The notes beneath the pieces are model-generated. The model was given only the letters and a program-made list of their open reading frames with translations, made no database searches and was not told the origin of the DNA. The position numbers and the translations under genes were made by a program. Positions 44,278 through 50,372 of a DNA stretch of 64,000 bases are shown piece by piece. Source of the DNA: Clostridia bacterium (GTDB lineage: Bacteria; Bacillota; Clostridia; Oscillospirales; CAG-272); contig JAFVXH010000019.1 of NCBI GenBank assembly GCA_017501225.1, positions 202,666 to 266,665 on the forward strand. Direction: 5' to 3'. Positions within the stretch are counted from its first letter, which is position 1, and the number at the start of each line of letters is the position of its first letter.

Positions 44278-44343
44278 CATTTTGTATAATTGGATCGGTA
44301 TCATAAAAAGGACCTGCATCCTGCTACTCTGCTCTGTTTGATG
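44278..44343 (+). repeat. Left 66-bp direct repeat (attL-like)
   Basis: Identical over 66 bases to 49608-49673. Begins CATTTTGTATAATTGG and ends TCTGTTTGATG. The first 11 bases ATTTTGTATAA look like a Xer half-site. Confidence 0.85.
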
Positions 44344-44361
44344 CACCATCCAGTGAATTAA

Positions 44362-44391
44362 TGATACCACAAGATAGTTTGCTTTGTCAAG
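44362..44391 (-). promoter_or_regulatory. Possible outward promoter after the Zot gene
   Basis: Minus strand: TTGACA, 18-bp spacer, TATCAT, between the Zot stop and the left repeat, pointing to the host gene at 44112. May be fortuitous. Confidence 0.35.
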
Positions 44392-45211
44392 ACCTTTTTT
44401 TTCGTTTTATACGAATTTTTTCGTCAAGCTTCAAGATCAGGCGCTTTGGCAGACGGAGGATATCCAGCTTTGTCATACTTTTATAACGCGAGATCTCCAG
44501 GGACTCCTCTACGTAGTCGTACCGGGGAGCGTAGCAATAGGTATCGTAGCGGCGGAACAACGGCATAAATCCAAACAACGTTGTCATGTTGTCCTCTGTA
44601 TGCTGTTGCTCTACCGTTTTGATTTCCTCTGATACGGAGATATTCCGGACTTTGACGGTATAGAACAGCCAAAACCACTTGCGGAAACCCATAAGGTTAT
44701 AGACAGTATTCAGACGTCGGCGAACCTGGAGGACGATATTCTCCGAGCATTGATCATTGCACACCAGGTAACCGCCTTTTGTGTAATGGCGGTAGAAGCG
44801 GACAAATTCATCGAAAACATCGGTATTCGGTGCTCTATAGTCGAACTGCGAGCAGAACGAGCCTATCTCATCGATGAATACCACGGAATTCTGGACGATC
44901 TTTTCCTCCAGGAGCAGATGCTTATCCGTCAGGATGATGGCATTTTCCTTGCTTGAGATCTTGACGGGGATAGAACTGTACAGCTGCGGCGTTGGAAGCT
45001 TGTTCCCTTTTCTGCGGAATAGGTTTTTCCAGCGCACTTTTCTACGCATCTTTTTGAGAAGCCGAATAGACATCTCCACGGACAAAAGGGATTTTCCGCT
45101 ACCAAGACCACCCGTGAAGGCTATGATCGTATCGTAACGGTTGATATGGTACGATTTCCATACGCGCCAGGCTACGATGCATAGCGCTACAATGATTAAG
45201 AGTTCAAACAC
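44387..45211 (-). CDS. Zot-like filamentous phage assembly ATPase
   Basis: 274 residues, GTG start with AAGGAGG. N-terminal TM helix (about 2-18), Walker A FTGGLGSGKS (about 33-42), Walker B SVVFIDEIGSF (about 109-119), basic C-terminus. Zot/pI proteins sit in the inner membrane and drive extrusion of the phage filament. In Gram-positive hosts no secretin is needed, and none is encoded here. Last gene of the prophage block, 12 bp after the previous gene. This is the clearest inovirus marker in the window. Confidence 0.9.
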   Translation of the reverse strand: MFELLIIVALCIVAWRVWKSYHINRYDTIIAFTGGLGSGKSLLSVEMSIRLLKKMRRKVRWKNLFRRKGNKLPTPQLYSSIPVKISSKENAIILTDKHLLLEEKIVQNSVVFIDEIGSFCSQFDYRAPNTDVFDEFVRFYRHYTKGGYLVCNDQCSENIVLQVRRRLNTVYNLMGFRKWFWLFYTVKVRNISVSEEIKTVEQQHTEDNMTTLFGFMPLFRRYDTYCYAPRYDYVEESLEISRYKSMTKLDILRLPKRLILKLDEKIRIKRKKRS

Positions 45212-45223
45212 ACGATACCTCCT

Positions 45224-45562
45224 TTATGTACCAGGGATGGGATAAGGCTCTGCATGGAAATCCGTATAGTATACGTAATTTCCGATATCCAGCTGCGTAA
45301 TAGCCCATATAACATCAGTCAGATATCCTCCGAGCAGCTGACCAAGATATGCGAAAGGATTATCTGAATAGCTTGGATCTGAAACATCAGGAGGACCAAC
45401 CTCCTGACCGCACAGCGCGGCAATAGTAGGTAATACTCCGTTATTTACCCATGCAACCCAATCCACCGCAAAATGCTGACCAGGAGGAATATCCCGACTT
45501 ACAATCGCGAGCGGGATGGACAACAGAACTACTACCATTATAATCGAAATGATTTTAGCCAC
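45224..45562 (-). CDS. Small secreted or membrane phage protein
   Basis: 112 residues, GTG start with GGAGG. An N-terminal hydrophobic segment (about 3-22) looks like an uncleaved signal; the rest (Pro, Gly, Asp and Tyr rich, with one moderately hydrophobic stretch near 70-90) is likely outside the membrane. Position between the adsorption-like gene and Zot suggests a minor virion or assembly protein. It overlaps the preceding small gene by 25 bp. Not recognised by sequence. Confidence 0.6.
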   Translation of the reverse strand: MAKIISIIMVVVLLSIPLAIVSRDIPPGQHFAVDWVAWVNNGVLPTIAALCGQEVGPPDVSDPSYSDNPFAYLGQLLGGYLTDVIWAITQLDIGNYVYYTDFHAEPYPIPGT

Positions 45563-45744
45563 GGCAAAATACCTCCGTCATGTTTGATAAGCTTCATAAA
45601 AAGTCGATAAGGAACGCAGACCAGGAAATGCGTCACACACAACGAAACCGCGACCCAGAATATCGTTGTAAACAACTTCAATTCATACGGCGGGATCTCT
45701 CCGATGAGCGGCAACAGCCATTCAACAATCCATTCATACAACAT
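45538..45744 (-). CDS. Small membrane protein of the phage (68 residues)
   Basis: AAGGAGG lies before the ATG. One or two hydrophobic segments (about 22-46), basic C-terminus. Placed directly after the adsorption-like gene, where inoviruses carry the pVI-like minor coat protein that pairs with pIII. Assignment rests on position and topology only. Confidence 0.6.
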   Translation of the reverse strand: MLYEWIVEWLLPLIGEIPPYELKLFTTIFWVAVSLCVTHFLVCVPYRLFMKLIKHDGGILPWLKSFRL

Positions 45745-45757
45745 TTTTTACACCTCC

Positions 45758-46891
45758 TTATATAAATCTGCGCAAGATCTTGAAGCAGAACGAACCAATC
45801 AAGACAGCAATCAATGAGCCGATCAGCATTTTAACCAGGCTAAAAATACTGATACCGAACAATTCAATGTCAAGCCATGTTACAAAGAAACGATACGGTG
45901 CTTCAAACATATGAGATACCGTTCGCAATACGACTTCGCCTGTGTCAAAAGCGTCCTGCATGCCCGCATTAAATCCCTGCGTATAATATTCCTCGCTCGT
46001 ATCGTTCGCACCCTGACGATATCCGAGATCGTACATCATGCCGTTCTTTGCAGAAACATATCCGTCCTTATACGCTGTAAGGTCATACCAGCGGAGATCA
46101 GGAAGATCTGCATCGTCTAACTGATTGAGATTCGCACCCATTGCCAATAAGAGATTGATATATTGTGGAGCTGTCGGAAGCAGGTTGCGGAATCCGATCG
46201 TCACATAATAACGGCCATACGTATTTGATACGGTAGACTGAAAGCTGAAGTTTTTTTCAAGTCCTACAGAATCATATCTCTTAAACCAAGAGCCACCCGA
46301 AAGAAAGTACCGATCGGTATATCGAACAGCCTTCCAATACATCATATAATCCGTAATATCGCCCCTAGCAGCAGGGATCGGATTTGTCAAACTGAAATAA
46401 AGCCTAACAGGACGATACAACTCCCCGGTAGCCGCTTGCTGTTCAGCTCCAAGTTGCAAACAAACAGACGAGCAATCTCCTGTATATCTGCTAAGATTGC
46501 CTGTACTGTTTGGAAAACAAAACTGAAAGAAGGCACTCGTCGACAATTCCCATTCAAAAGAATCACTCGGTGATAAATTATCCCATTCAGGCATACGGAA
46601 GTCAAGGCGCTCGCCAGGATCTATACGCGAAGAAAGAACCGAAGAAAACTCCTCTATCTGATATCCAGCATTGTATACCGCAGGGACGAAATGCTCGTTT
46701 TCGCCATATTCACCGAGCCACTGCTCCAAGCCCTCCTCAAGAGTGGGAACGCCGCCTACGTCCATTGCACCGTCAGGATCATACGCCGCCGCACACGGCA
46801 CTAGGAACGCAAACGAGAGCATCAGAACGAGCGCGAACACGGCAAGGATGCGCTTAAGAATCCCCTTCTTTTTCTTCAAAATCTGCTTCAT
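45758..46891 (-). CDS. Putative adsorption protein (pIII-like)
   Basis: 377 residues from the ATG at 46891, with AAGGAGG 7 nt upstream. Basic N-terminus, signal helix (about 13-35) ending VPCAAA as a cleavage site, a long extracellular domain with Cys pairs, and a C-terminal TM helix (about 345-370) followed by KILRR. This topology is that of filamentous phage pIII, which sits at the virion tip and binds the host receptor. No sequence match to a characterised pIII is claimed. It overlaps the preceding 55-residue gene by 38 bp. Confidence 0.72.
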   Translation of the reverse strand: MKQILKKKKGILKRILAVFALVLMLSFAFLVPCAAAYDPDGAMDVGGVPTLEEGLEQWLGEYGENEHFVPAVYNAGYQIEEFSSVLSSRIDPGERLDFRMPEWDNLSPSDSFEWELSTSAFFQFCFPNSTGNLSRYTGDCSSVCLQLGAEQQAATGELYRPVRLYFSLTNPIPAARGDITDYMMYWKAVRYTDRYFLSGGSWFKRYDSVGLEKNFSFQSTVSNTYGRYYVTIGFRNLLPTAPQYINLLLAMGANLNQLDDADLPDLRWYDLTAYKDGYVSAKNGMMYDLGYRQGANDTSEEYYTQGFNAGMQDAFDTGEVVLRTVSHMFEAPYRFFVTWLDIELFGISIFSLVKMLIGSLIAVLIGSFCFKILRRFI

Positions 46892-47021
46892 GGACAACCT
46901 CCTTTTCCTCTGCAGCTTCTTTCAATTCCTTGCGAAGCTTGATTTCCTTACGCACGGCAAGAACAATGCCGACAACAAAACCGACCGCCAACACGATCGC
47001 ATACAATGTCAAAAAATTCAT
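46854..47021 (-). CDS. 55-residue single-pass membrane protein
   Basis: Reads MNFLTLYAIVLAVGFVVGIV as a TM segment, then a charged tail of alternating Lys and Glu (about 24-55). AAGGAG lies before the ATG. Size and topology fit a minor virion or assembly protein. Too short for most gene callers, but ribosome site and operon position support it. Confidence 0.65.
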   Translation of the reverse strand: MNFLTLYAIVLAVGFVVGIVLAVRKEIKLRKELKEAAEEKEVVHEADFEEKEGDS

Positions 47022-47041
47022 TTTTTACTCCTTTTCATAAT

Positions 47042-47072
47042 AAAATAAGGGGCTACAACACGTAGCCCCAGG
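47042..47072 (-). terminator. Hairpin after the coat gene
   Basis: GGGGCTAC (47049-47056) pairs with GTAGCCCC (47062-47069). On the minus strand it is followed by TTATTTTA. Partial termination here would give more coat mRNA than distal mRNA, as in other filamentous phages. Confidence 0.6.
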
Positions 47073-47082
47073 GGGATGGTTC

Positions 47083-47316
47083 TTATCTGTGGGCTACGCC
47101 ACGGATAAGTCCAAAAATACCGGTAAGCAGACCCATGCCGAGAACAACGCCGCCTGCAACGAACAAGAAGATCACGAGAGGAGACCATTCCTTTGTAGCG
47201 CCCTCAGGATCTACGTAAATCAGCTGCAGAAAAGCCTCTTTCAGACCGCCTGCCATACCGCTGATGACAACGGTAAACGTGGAGAACATTTCCTCAACGA
47301 GCGTGACAAAACTCAT
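47083..47316 (-). CDS. Probable major coat protein (pVIII-like)
   Basis: 77 residues with GGAGG upstream. An amphipathic N-terminal part (about 1-45) is followed by a hydrophobic helix (WSPLVIFLFVAGGVVLGMG, about 44-63) and the short basic end RGVAHR. Small, mostly helical protein with one TM segment, placed between the ssDNA-binding-like gene and the adsorption gene, as coat genes are in inoviruses. It has no classical cleavable signal, so direct insertion is inferred. A hairpin AGGGGCTAC/GTAGCCCC with a T-rich 3' flank lies just downstream at 47046-47070. Confidence 0.65.
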   Translation of the reverse strand: MSFVTLVEEMFSTFTVVISGMAGGLKEAFLQLIYVDPEGATKEWSPLVIFLFVAGGVVLGMGLLTGIFGLIRGVAHR

Positions 47317-47366
47317 TCTCTTTTCCTCCTTCCCTCAAGAATTTGACAGGATGATATTTCCTGATA

Positions 47367-47603
47367 TCAGGCAAGATCATATTTGACCACGTTTCCATAG
47401 CGGTCATAAAGCGGGGAAACTAAGTCACCAAGGCAAATACCTTGCGCAACCTCGGTTTTCGACTTGAAGGTCACAACGCACTGACCGTTCACCGTCACGT
47501 TCTCGTTGCTTGCTTTTTCATACGTCGCATGCACGATGGTGTTATCATACGCCCTGCCCTCATACGTTCCTCTTTTTCTTTCAATGCCAATTACTGTATA
47601 CAT
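47367..47603 (-). CDS. Putative ssDNA-binding protein (pV-like)
   Basis: 78 residues with AAGGAGG 6 nt upstream. Predicted beta-rich; KRGTYEGRAYDNTIVHATYEK and a conserved-looking GDLVSPLYDRYGNV end resemble the OB-type small proteins encoded before the coat gene in Firmicutes inoviruses. These coat the ssDNA genome before packaging. Assignment is by size, predicted fold and position. First gene of the structural block after the divergent control region. Confidence 0.55.
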   Translation of the reverse strand: MYTVIGIERKRGTYEGRAYDNTIVHATYEKASNENVTVNGQCVVTFKSKTEVAQGICLGDLVSPLYDRYGNVVKYDLA

Positions 47604-47627
47604 GCCGTATACCTCCTTTATTTTTTT

Positions 47628-47719
47628 GGTAAATACATTTTACCATGGGTTTTTCAGATCTTAAACACCTTTTTAGAAACAAATTGACAAAATATTTTTT
47701 CCGTGGTATAATGGTAAAA
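47628..47719. promoter_or_regulatory. Divergent promoter/operator region of the prophage
   Basis: Minus-strand promoter TTTAAG (47660-47665), 17 bp, TAAAAT (47637-47642) and plus-strand promoter TTGACA (47684-47689), 17 bp, TATAAT (47707-47712) face away from each other. GGTAAA-N5-TTTACC (47628-47644) covers the minus -10; ATGGTAAAA (47711-47719) abuts the plus -10 and is the inverse of TTTTACCAT (47638-47646). Confidence 0.65.
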
Positions 47720-47740
47720 AATTGGAAAGGAGAAACGCCC

Positions 47741-47872
47741 ATGCTACTTATCACAGCTTTGTCAGCCATAATCAAAATCATAACGGGAATCGTATGTCCA
47801 ATAGGCGCTCTAATTTTACTTGCGCGCATCGCAAAGCTTCTCCAAGAAATCCGCGACAAACAGAATTTTTGA
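47741..47872 (+). CDS. 43-residue hydrophobic peptide on the opposite strand
   Basis: Encodes MLLITALSAIIKIITGIVCP and continues with a second hydrophobic stretch and a charged C-terminus (RIAKLLQEIRDKQNF). AAGGAG 9 nt upstream, a consensus promoter (47684-47712) and its own terminator. It is the only plus-strand gene of the element. Candidates are a type I toxin, a superinfection-immunity peptide or a minor coat protein; nothing in the sequence decides. Confidence 0.6.
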   Translation: MLLITALSAIIKIITGIVCPIGALILLARIAKLLQEIRDKQNF

Positions 47873-47875
47873 AAG

Positions 47876-47912
47876 AAAAAAAGCATCCGATTTTCGGATG
47901 CTTCTTTTTTTA
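47876..47912 (+). terminator. Intrinsic terminator of the 43-residue gene
   Basis: AAGCATCCGA pairs with TCGGATGCTT around TTT, followed by CTTTTTTT. It also lies just beyond the stop of the convergent HTH gene. Confidence 0.8.
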
Positions 47913-48098
47913 TAAAAGCACTTTTTCAACATAGCAATTCTCCACTATGATATGCTGTTCTATCAGACGCCAAACGGTGGTACGACAGCATCCGAAATAT
48001 CGCGCTACCTCTGCATAGGTATCGCAATATGCTACCGGGAGATCGGTTTTTACATCGCATATCAGATAGCAGACGTTTTTATATCCTCTCTTGCTCAT
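47910..48098 (-). CDS. Small helix-turn-helix protein
   Basis: 62 residues. TYAEVARYFGCCRTTVWRLIE fits a helix-turn-helix of the type that reads a short operator; the N-terminal part has a short beta hairpin. It overlaps the 3' end of the replication gene by 20 bp. It may regulate the divergent promoters at 47628-47719, which is inference. Confidence 0.6.
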   Translation of the reverse strand: MSKRGYKNVCYLICDVKTDLPVAYCDTYAEVARYFGCCRTTVWRLIEQHIIVENCYVEKVLL

Positions 48099-48732
48099 AT
48101 TTTTCCAACTCCTCCATTAAGTCATCGTCTGTGATGGGCTCAAGCGCAGGCTTTATGCGGCGCGCAGTACTGATCGTATGATGAATGCGTGCATCCGTTT
48201 CCTCTATCAACTGTGCCATTTCGTGGTATTGGCTGAAATGGTAGAGATAGTCGCGTCCATAATACCGACACAATTCCCGGGGATGAACACCCAGGAGAAC
48301 CTTTTCCAGGATCTCGTAGCTACTGTCATAAGCATTCTTTTTCTCCACGAGATCGTGGAACTCATAGCTTTTGATATCCGCCGCGGTGTATTGATGCTTC
48401 CCTTCCTCGCGCGCTTCGTCCGTATCGTGAAGTATGTAGCGCTGTAAAGCCATCATATCCGAAGCAACCTCGCAAAAGGTGTTCACCTTTTGCTTGTTTT
48501 CATCCTTGAGATCTGCAAACCAATTACAGATCTGGCGGCAAGTCCACGCCGAATGCGTACGTATCAGAATATGAAAGTGCGGTTCTGCCTCATCCTGATC
48601 ATGATGGATATAGCAGAACGCACGTAAACTTGACAAATGAACTTTGAATACCTTTTTGATCTGTTTTTCCGTTGCATACGTAGTAAGCGAGAAATAACGG
48701 GAACGTTCGCCACCGGACTTTCCTTTTTTCAT
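48079..48732 (-). CDS. Rolling-circle replication initiator (HUH, Rep_2-like)
   Basis: 217 residues from the ATG at 48732, which has AAAGGAG 6 nt upstream (a GTG at 48750 would add six). HUH motif PHFHILIR, preceded by FCYIHHDQDEAE; candidate catalytic Tyr in ALQRYILHDTDEA. The pattern is that of Rep proteins of small Gram-positive rolling-circle plasmids. Such Reps nick the double-strand origin and start ssDNA production; several inovirus groups use one. Its origin is probably in the structured region upstream. Confidence 0.82.
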   Translation of the reverse strand: MKKGKSGGERSRYFSLTTYATEKQIKKVFKVHLSSLRAFCYIHHDQDEAEPHFHILIRTHSAWTCRQICNWFADLKDENKQKVNTFCEVASDMMALQRYILHDTDEAREEGKHQYTAADIKSYEFHDLVEKKNAYDSSYEILEKVLLGVHPRELCRYYGRDYLYHFSQYHEMAQLIEETDARIHHTISTARRIKPALEPITDDDLMEELEKYEQERI

Positions 48733-49110
48733 TTTTACTCCTTTTTTCACAATTTTGCTTTGTGAATTTAGAATTTTTCTAAAACATTGATAGAGCCTTG
48801 AAAACCAAGGCTTTATTATGGGGAAATTCCCTGCTCATTCACAAATTCGCGGGCGACCTTTGACGCGGTACGGTCGCCCCGCTCCGTTCTCCGCCCCTCC
48901 GTGCCGCCATACGGCAGGCACGGGAGGAACGGAGGGCGGAGGAACAGAAGAGCTTGCGGAGCTTTCGCTCCTGCTTTTCCTGGTGATCAAGGCGGGGGGG
49001 ATAGAGGGCGAACCAAGGGGCGTGCAGTTGCCCACCCAAGAACCCACCCTACGGGATGCTTGCAGGGAATCATGGCAACCGCGCCTTATGCGCTCTGCCA
49101 TCTGCGAACA
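48733..49110. other. GC-rich structured region, candidate replication/packaging origin
   Basis: No convincing gene. It holds TTCACAA-N7-TTGTGAA (48746-48766) by the rep start, AGCCTTG/CAAGGCT (48794-48812), a hairpin GGCGACC/GGTCGCC (48849-48882), a long GC-rich arm pair (48881-48946) around CCGTGCC/GGCACGG, and GGAGC/GCTCC (about 48958-48971). GC content is far above the rest of the element. Rolling-circle phages place their origins and packaging hairpins in such gaps. Confidence 0.5.
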
Positions 49111-49392
49111 TCAACCACAGAAGGACAATTCATCGACAATAGAAAATTCCCATTCGTTAGTCTTGTTATTATACCAATAGCCGATTACAAAATCGTTCTG
49201 CTGCGCTACGTGCTCTATGGCGATCATACCGCCGTAGTAAGCCTCTGCTTCTTTATCTCCGACCATCTGTCGGAAGATCTCGGCATCTCGTGGGTATTTG
49301 CTACGTACTGCCAGGAACGCTTGCAACTGCTTTGCGATCTCCAGGCGGAGGGCTTCTCTTTTTTCTGCTTTTGTCTTTTTCGGTTTTTTCAT
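49111..49392 (-). CDS. 93-residue phage protein of unknown function
   Basis: Lys-rich N-terminus (MKKPKKTKAEKREALRLEIA), a likely helix, then a mixed region ending WEFSIVDELSFCG. No domain recognised. There is no ribosome site: a terminator-like hairpin with eight T runs directly into the ATG. First minus-strand reading frame inside the right repeat. Moderate doubt that it is expressed as drawn. Confidence 0.45.
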   Translation of the reverse strand: MKKPKKTKAEKREALRLEIAKQLQAFLAVRSKYPRDAEIFRQMVGDKEAEAYYGGMIAIEHVAQQNDFVIGYWYNNKTNEWEFSIVDELSFCG

Positions 49393-49428
49393 AAAAAAAA
49401 CACCATCCCTTCTACTGGATGGTGTTTT
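49393..49428 (-). terminator. Terminator hairpin abutting a start codon
   Basis: A 12-bp stem (49397-49408 with 49417-49428), loop of 8, then eight T on the minus strand and immediately the ATG at 49392. Confidence 0.7.
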
Positions 49429-49449
49429 ATATTTTCTTTCAGATCTTGC

Positions 49450-49484
49450 GGATGCAGAGGCCTTTTATGATACCTCTCCAATTA
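49450..49484 (-). repeat. Inverted degenerate copy of the repeat core
   Basis: Read on the minus strand, AATTGGA-N2-GGTATCATAAAA and TGCATCC match the core of the right repeat (49618-49651) at 28 of 34 positions without gaps. The copies face each other across 133 bases. Confidence 0.8.
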
Positions 49485-49553
49485 ACGGGCGAAAACAGTA
49501 TTGAAATCGCCCTTACAAAATGCCCGCTTTTGTATGAAAAGAACTATTGTAAG

Positions 49554-49577
49554 AAAAAAGGATAGGTATCCTTTTTC
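49554..49577. terminator. Short-loop hairpin inside the right repeat
   Basis: AAAAAGGATA (49555-49564) pairs with TATCCTTTTT (49567-49576) across two bases. Terminator-like on both strands; a second hairpin GGGCGA/TCGCCC lies at 49487-49512. Confidence 0.5.
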
Positions 49578-49607
49578 TTTCAATCTTTACAAACAAAAGC
49601 TCAGTCC

Positions 49608-49673
49608 CATTTTGTATAATTGGATCGGTATCATAAAAAGGACCTGCATCCTGCTACTCTGCTCTGTTTGATG
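49608..49673 (+). repeat. Right 66-bp direct repeat (attR-like)
   Basis: Identical over 66 bases to 44278-44343; preceded by C instead of G and followed by T instead of C, which fixes the repeat limits. Confidence 0.85.
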
Positions 49674-49870
49674 TTGCTTTTAAGAGAAAACACAACCGGA
49701 ACGGTTGAATTGTCAGAATGCGGAGGATTCTGCGCAGAGCATTCGGTCTATTTCTTTTGAGATTATTTACAAATGAATTCGTCTTTTTTTCGGAAAGCTC
49801 TTCCTTTTTTGACAAAAACATGCTATAATGGGTCTACCACGATAAAAGATGAATTTGGAGGGATCCTACC
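49674..49870 (+). promoter_or_regulatory. Leader region with extended -10 promoter for the next gene
   Basis: Contains hairpins CAACCG-GAA-CGGTTG and GAATGC/GCATTC, then TGCTATAAT (extended -10) about 40 bases before the start; the -35 is poor. GGAGGG precedes the ATG. No gene in this 197-base stretch. Confidence 0.55.
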
Positions 49871-50296
49871 ATGGCTATCAAAATGAGAATTCTCTACGCT
49901 TCCGGTAAAAAGAAAATTCAGAACATCGCGAACGCGATCAAAACGCAGTATGAATTGGCGTTCAATTCGGTTGACGTCATTCCGCCCGCATATTCCTGCG
50001 ATAAGGAAAGAATCGTCATTCTGGCGATCTCGGGTAAGGGAGATATGAGCAATTCCCTGCGTCTGTTCTGCCGCGAGCTGACCAAGGCACGTGCACAAAA
50101 CGTTGCCCTGATGATCGACGGCGATGAGGCGATCGCAAACAAGCTCAAGGAAACGCTTGCTGAAGCAGGCACCAACGTTATCGATGAGGTTCTTTACGTC
50201 AAGGGCGGACTTCCCATCATCGGAGGCTCTGTAAAGCCCGAGGAAAAGACCGCGATCTTTGAGTGGGTTGACCGTGTTATTGCCAACCTGAAGTAA
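49871..50296 (+). CDS. Conserved flavodoxin-like hypothetical protein
   Basis: 141 residues. The start MRILYASGKKKIQNIANAIK looks like the phosphate-binding loop region of a flavodoxin fold, followed by VIPPAYSCDKERIVILAISG and LCRELTKARAQNVALMIDG. A family in Clostridia with no assigned role. Lacks the clear FMN-loop Ser/Thr pattern of electron-transfer flavodoxins. Single gene, convergent with polC. Confidence 0.65.
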   Translation: MAIKMRILYASGKKKIQNIANAIKTQYELAFNSVDVIPPAYSCDKERIVILAISGKGDMSNSLRLFCRELTKARAQNVALMIDGDEAIANKLKETLAEAGTNVIDEVLYVKGGLPIIGGSVKPEEKTAIFEWVDRVIANLK

Positions 50297-50321
50297 GATC
50301 GATCACACTTCCCCATTTCAT

Positions 50322-50372
50322 ATCAAAAAACACAGCAGGGAGCTATCGCGCTTCCCTGCTGCTTTTTTATTC
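50322..50372. terminator. Bidirectional intrinsic terminator
   Basis: AGCAGGGA pairs with TCCCTGCT around an 11-base loop, with A-rich and T-rich flanks, between the flavodoxin-like gene and polC. Confidence 0.8.

Larger units (their letters stand above)
44278..49673. mobile_element. Integrated inovirus-like (filamentous phage) element, unit length 5330 bp
   Basis: Perfect 66-bp direct repeats at both ends (44278-44343 and 49608-49673). Between them on the minus strand, in order of transcription: 93-residue protein, structured GC-rich region, HUH replication protein, HTH protein, ssDNA-binding-like protein, coat-like protein, small TM protein, adsorption-like protein, two small membrane proteins, Zot-like ATPase. 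This size and order match inoviruses. No integrase or transposase is present. Host flanks are ordinary chromosomal genes with their own promoters. Confidence 0.85.

Noticed and set aside
44278..44306. Calling the repeat start a bona fide dif site
   Set aside because: Only the first half ATTTTGTATAA looks like a Xer arm; the other half and the central length do not fit the 28-bp dif pattern, and the host dif is not in the window.
48818..49180. 120-residue plus-strand frame in the GC-rich prophage region
   Set aside because: No ribosome site, overlaps strong hairpins and an opposing gene, composition is repeat-driven.
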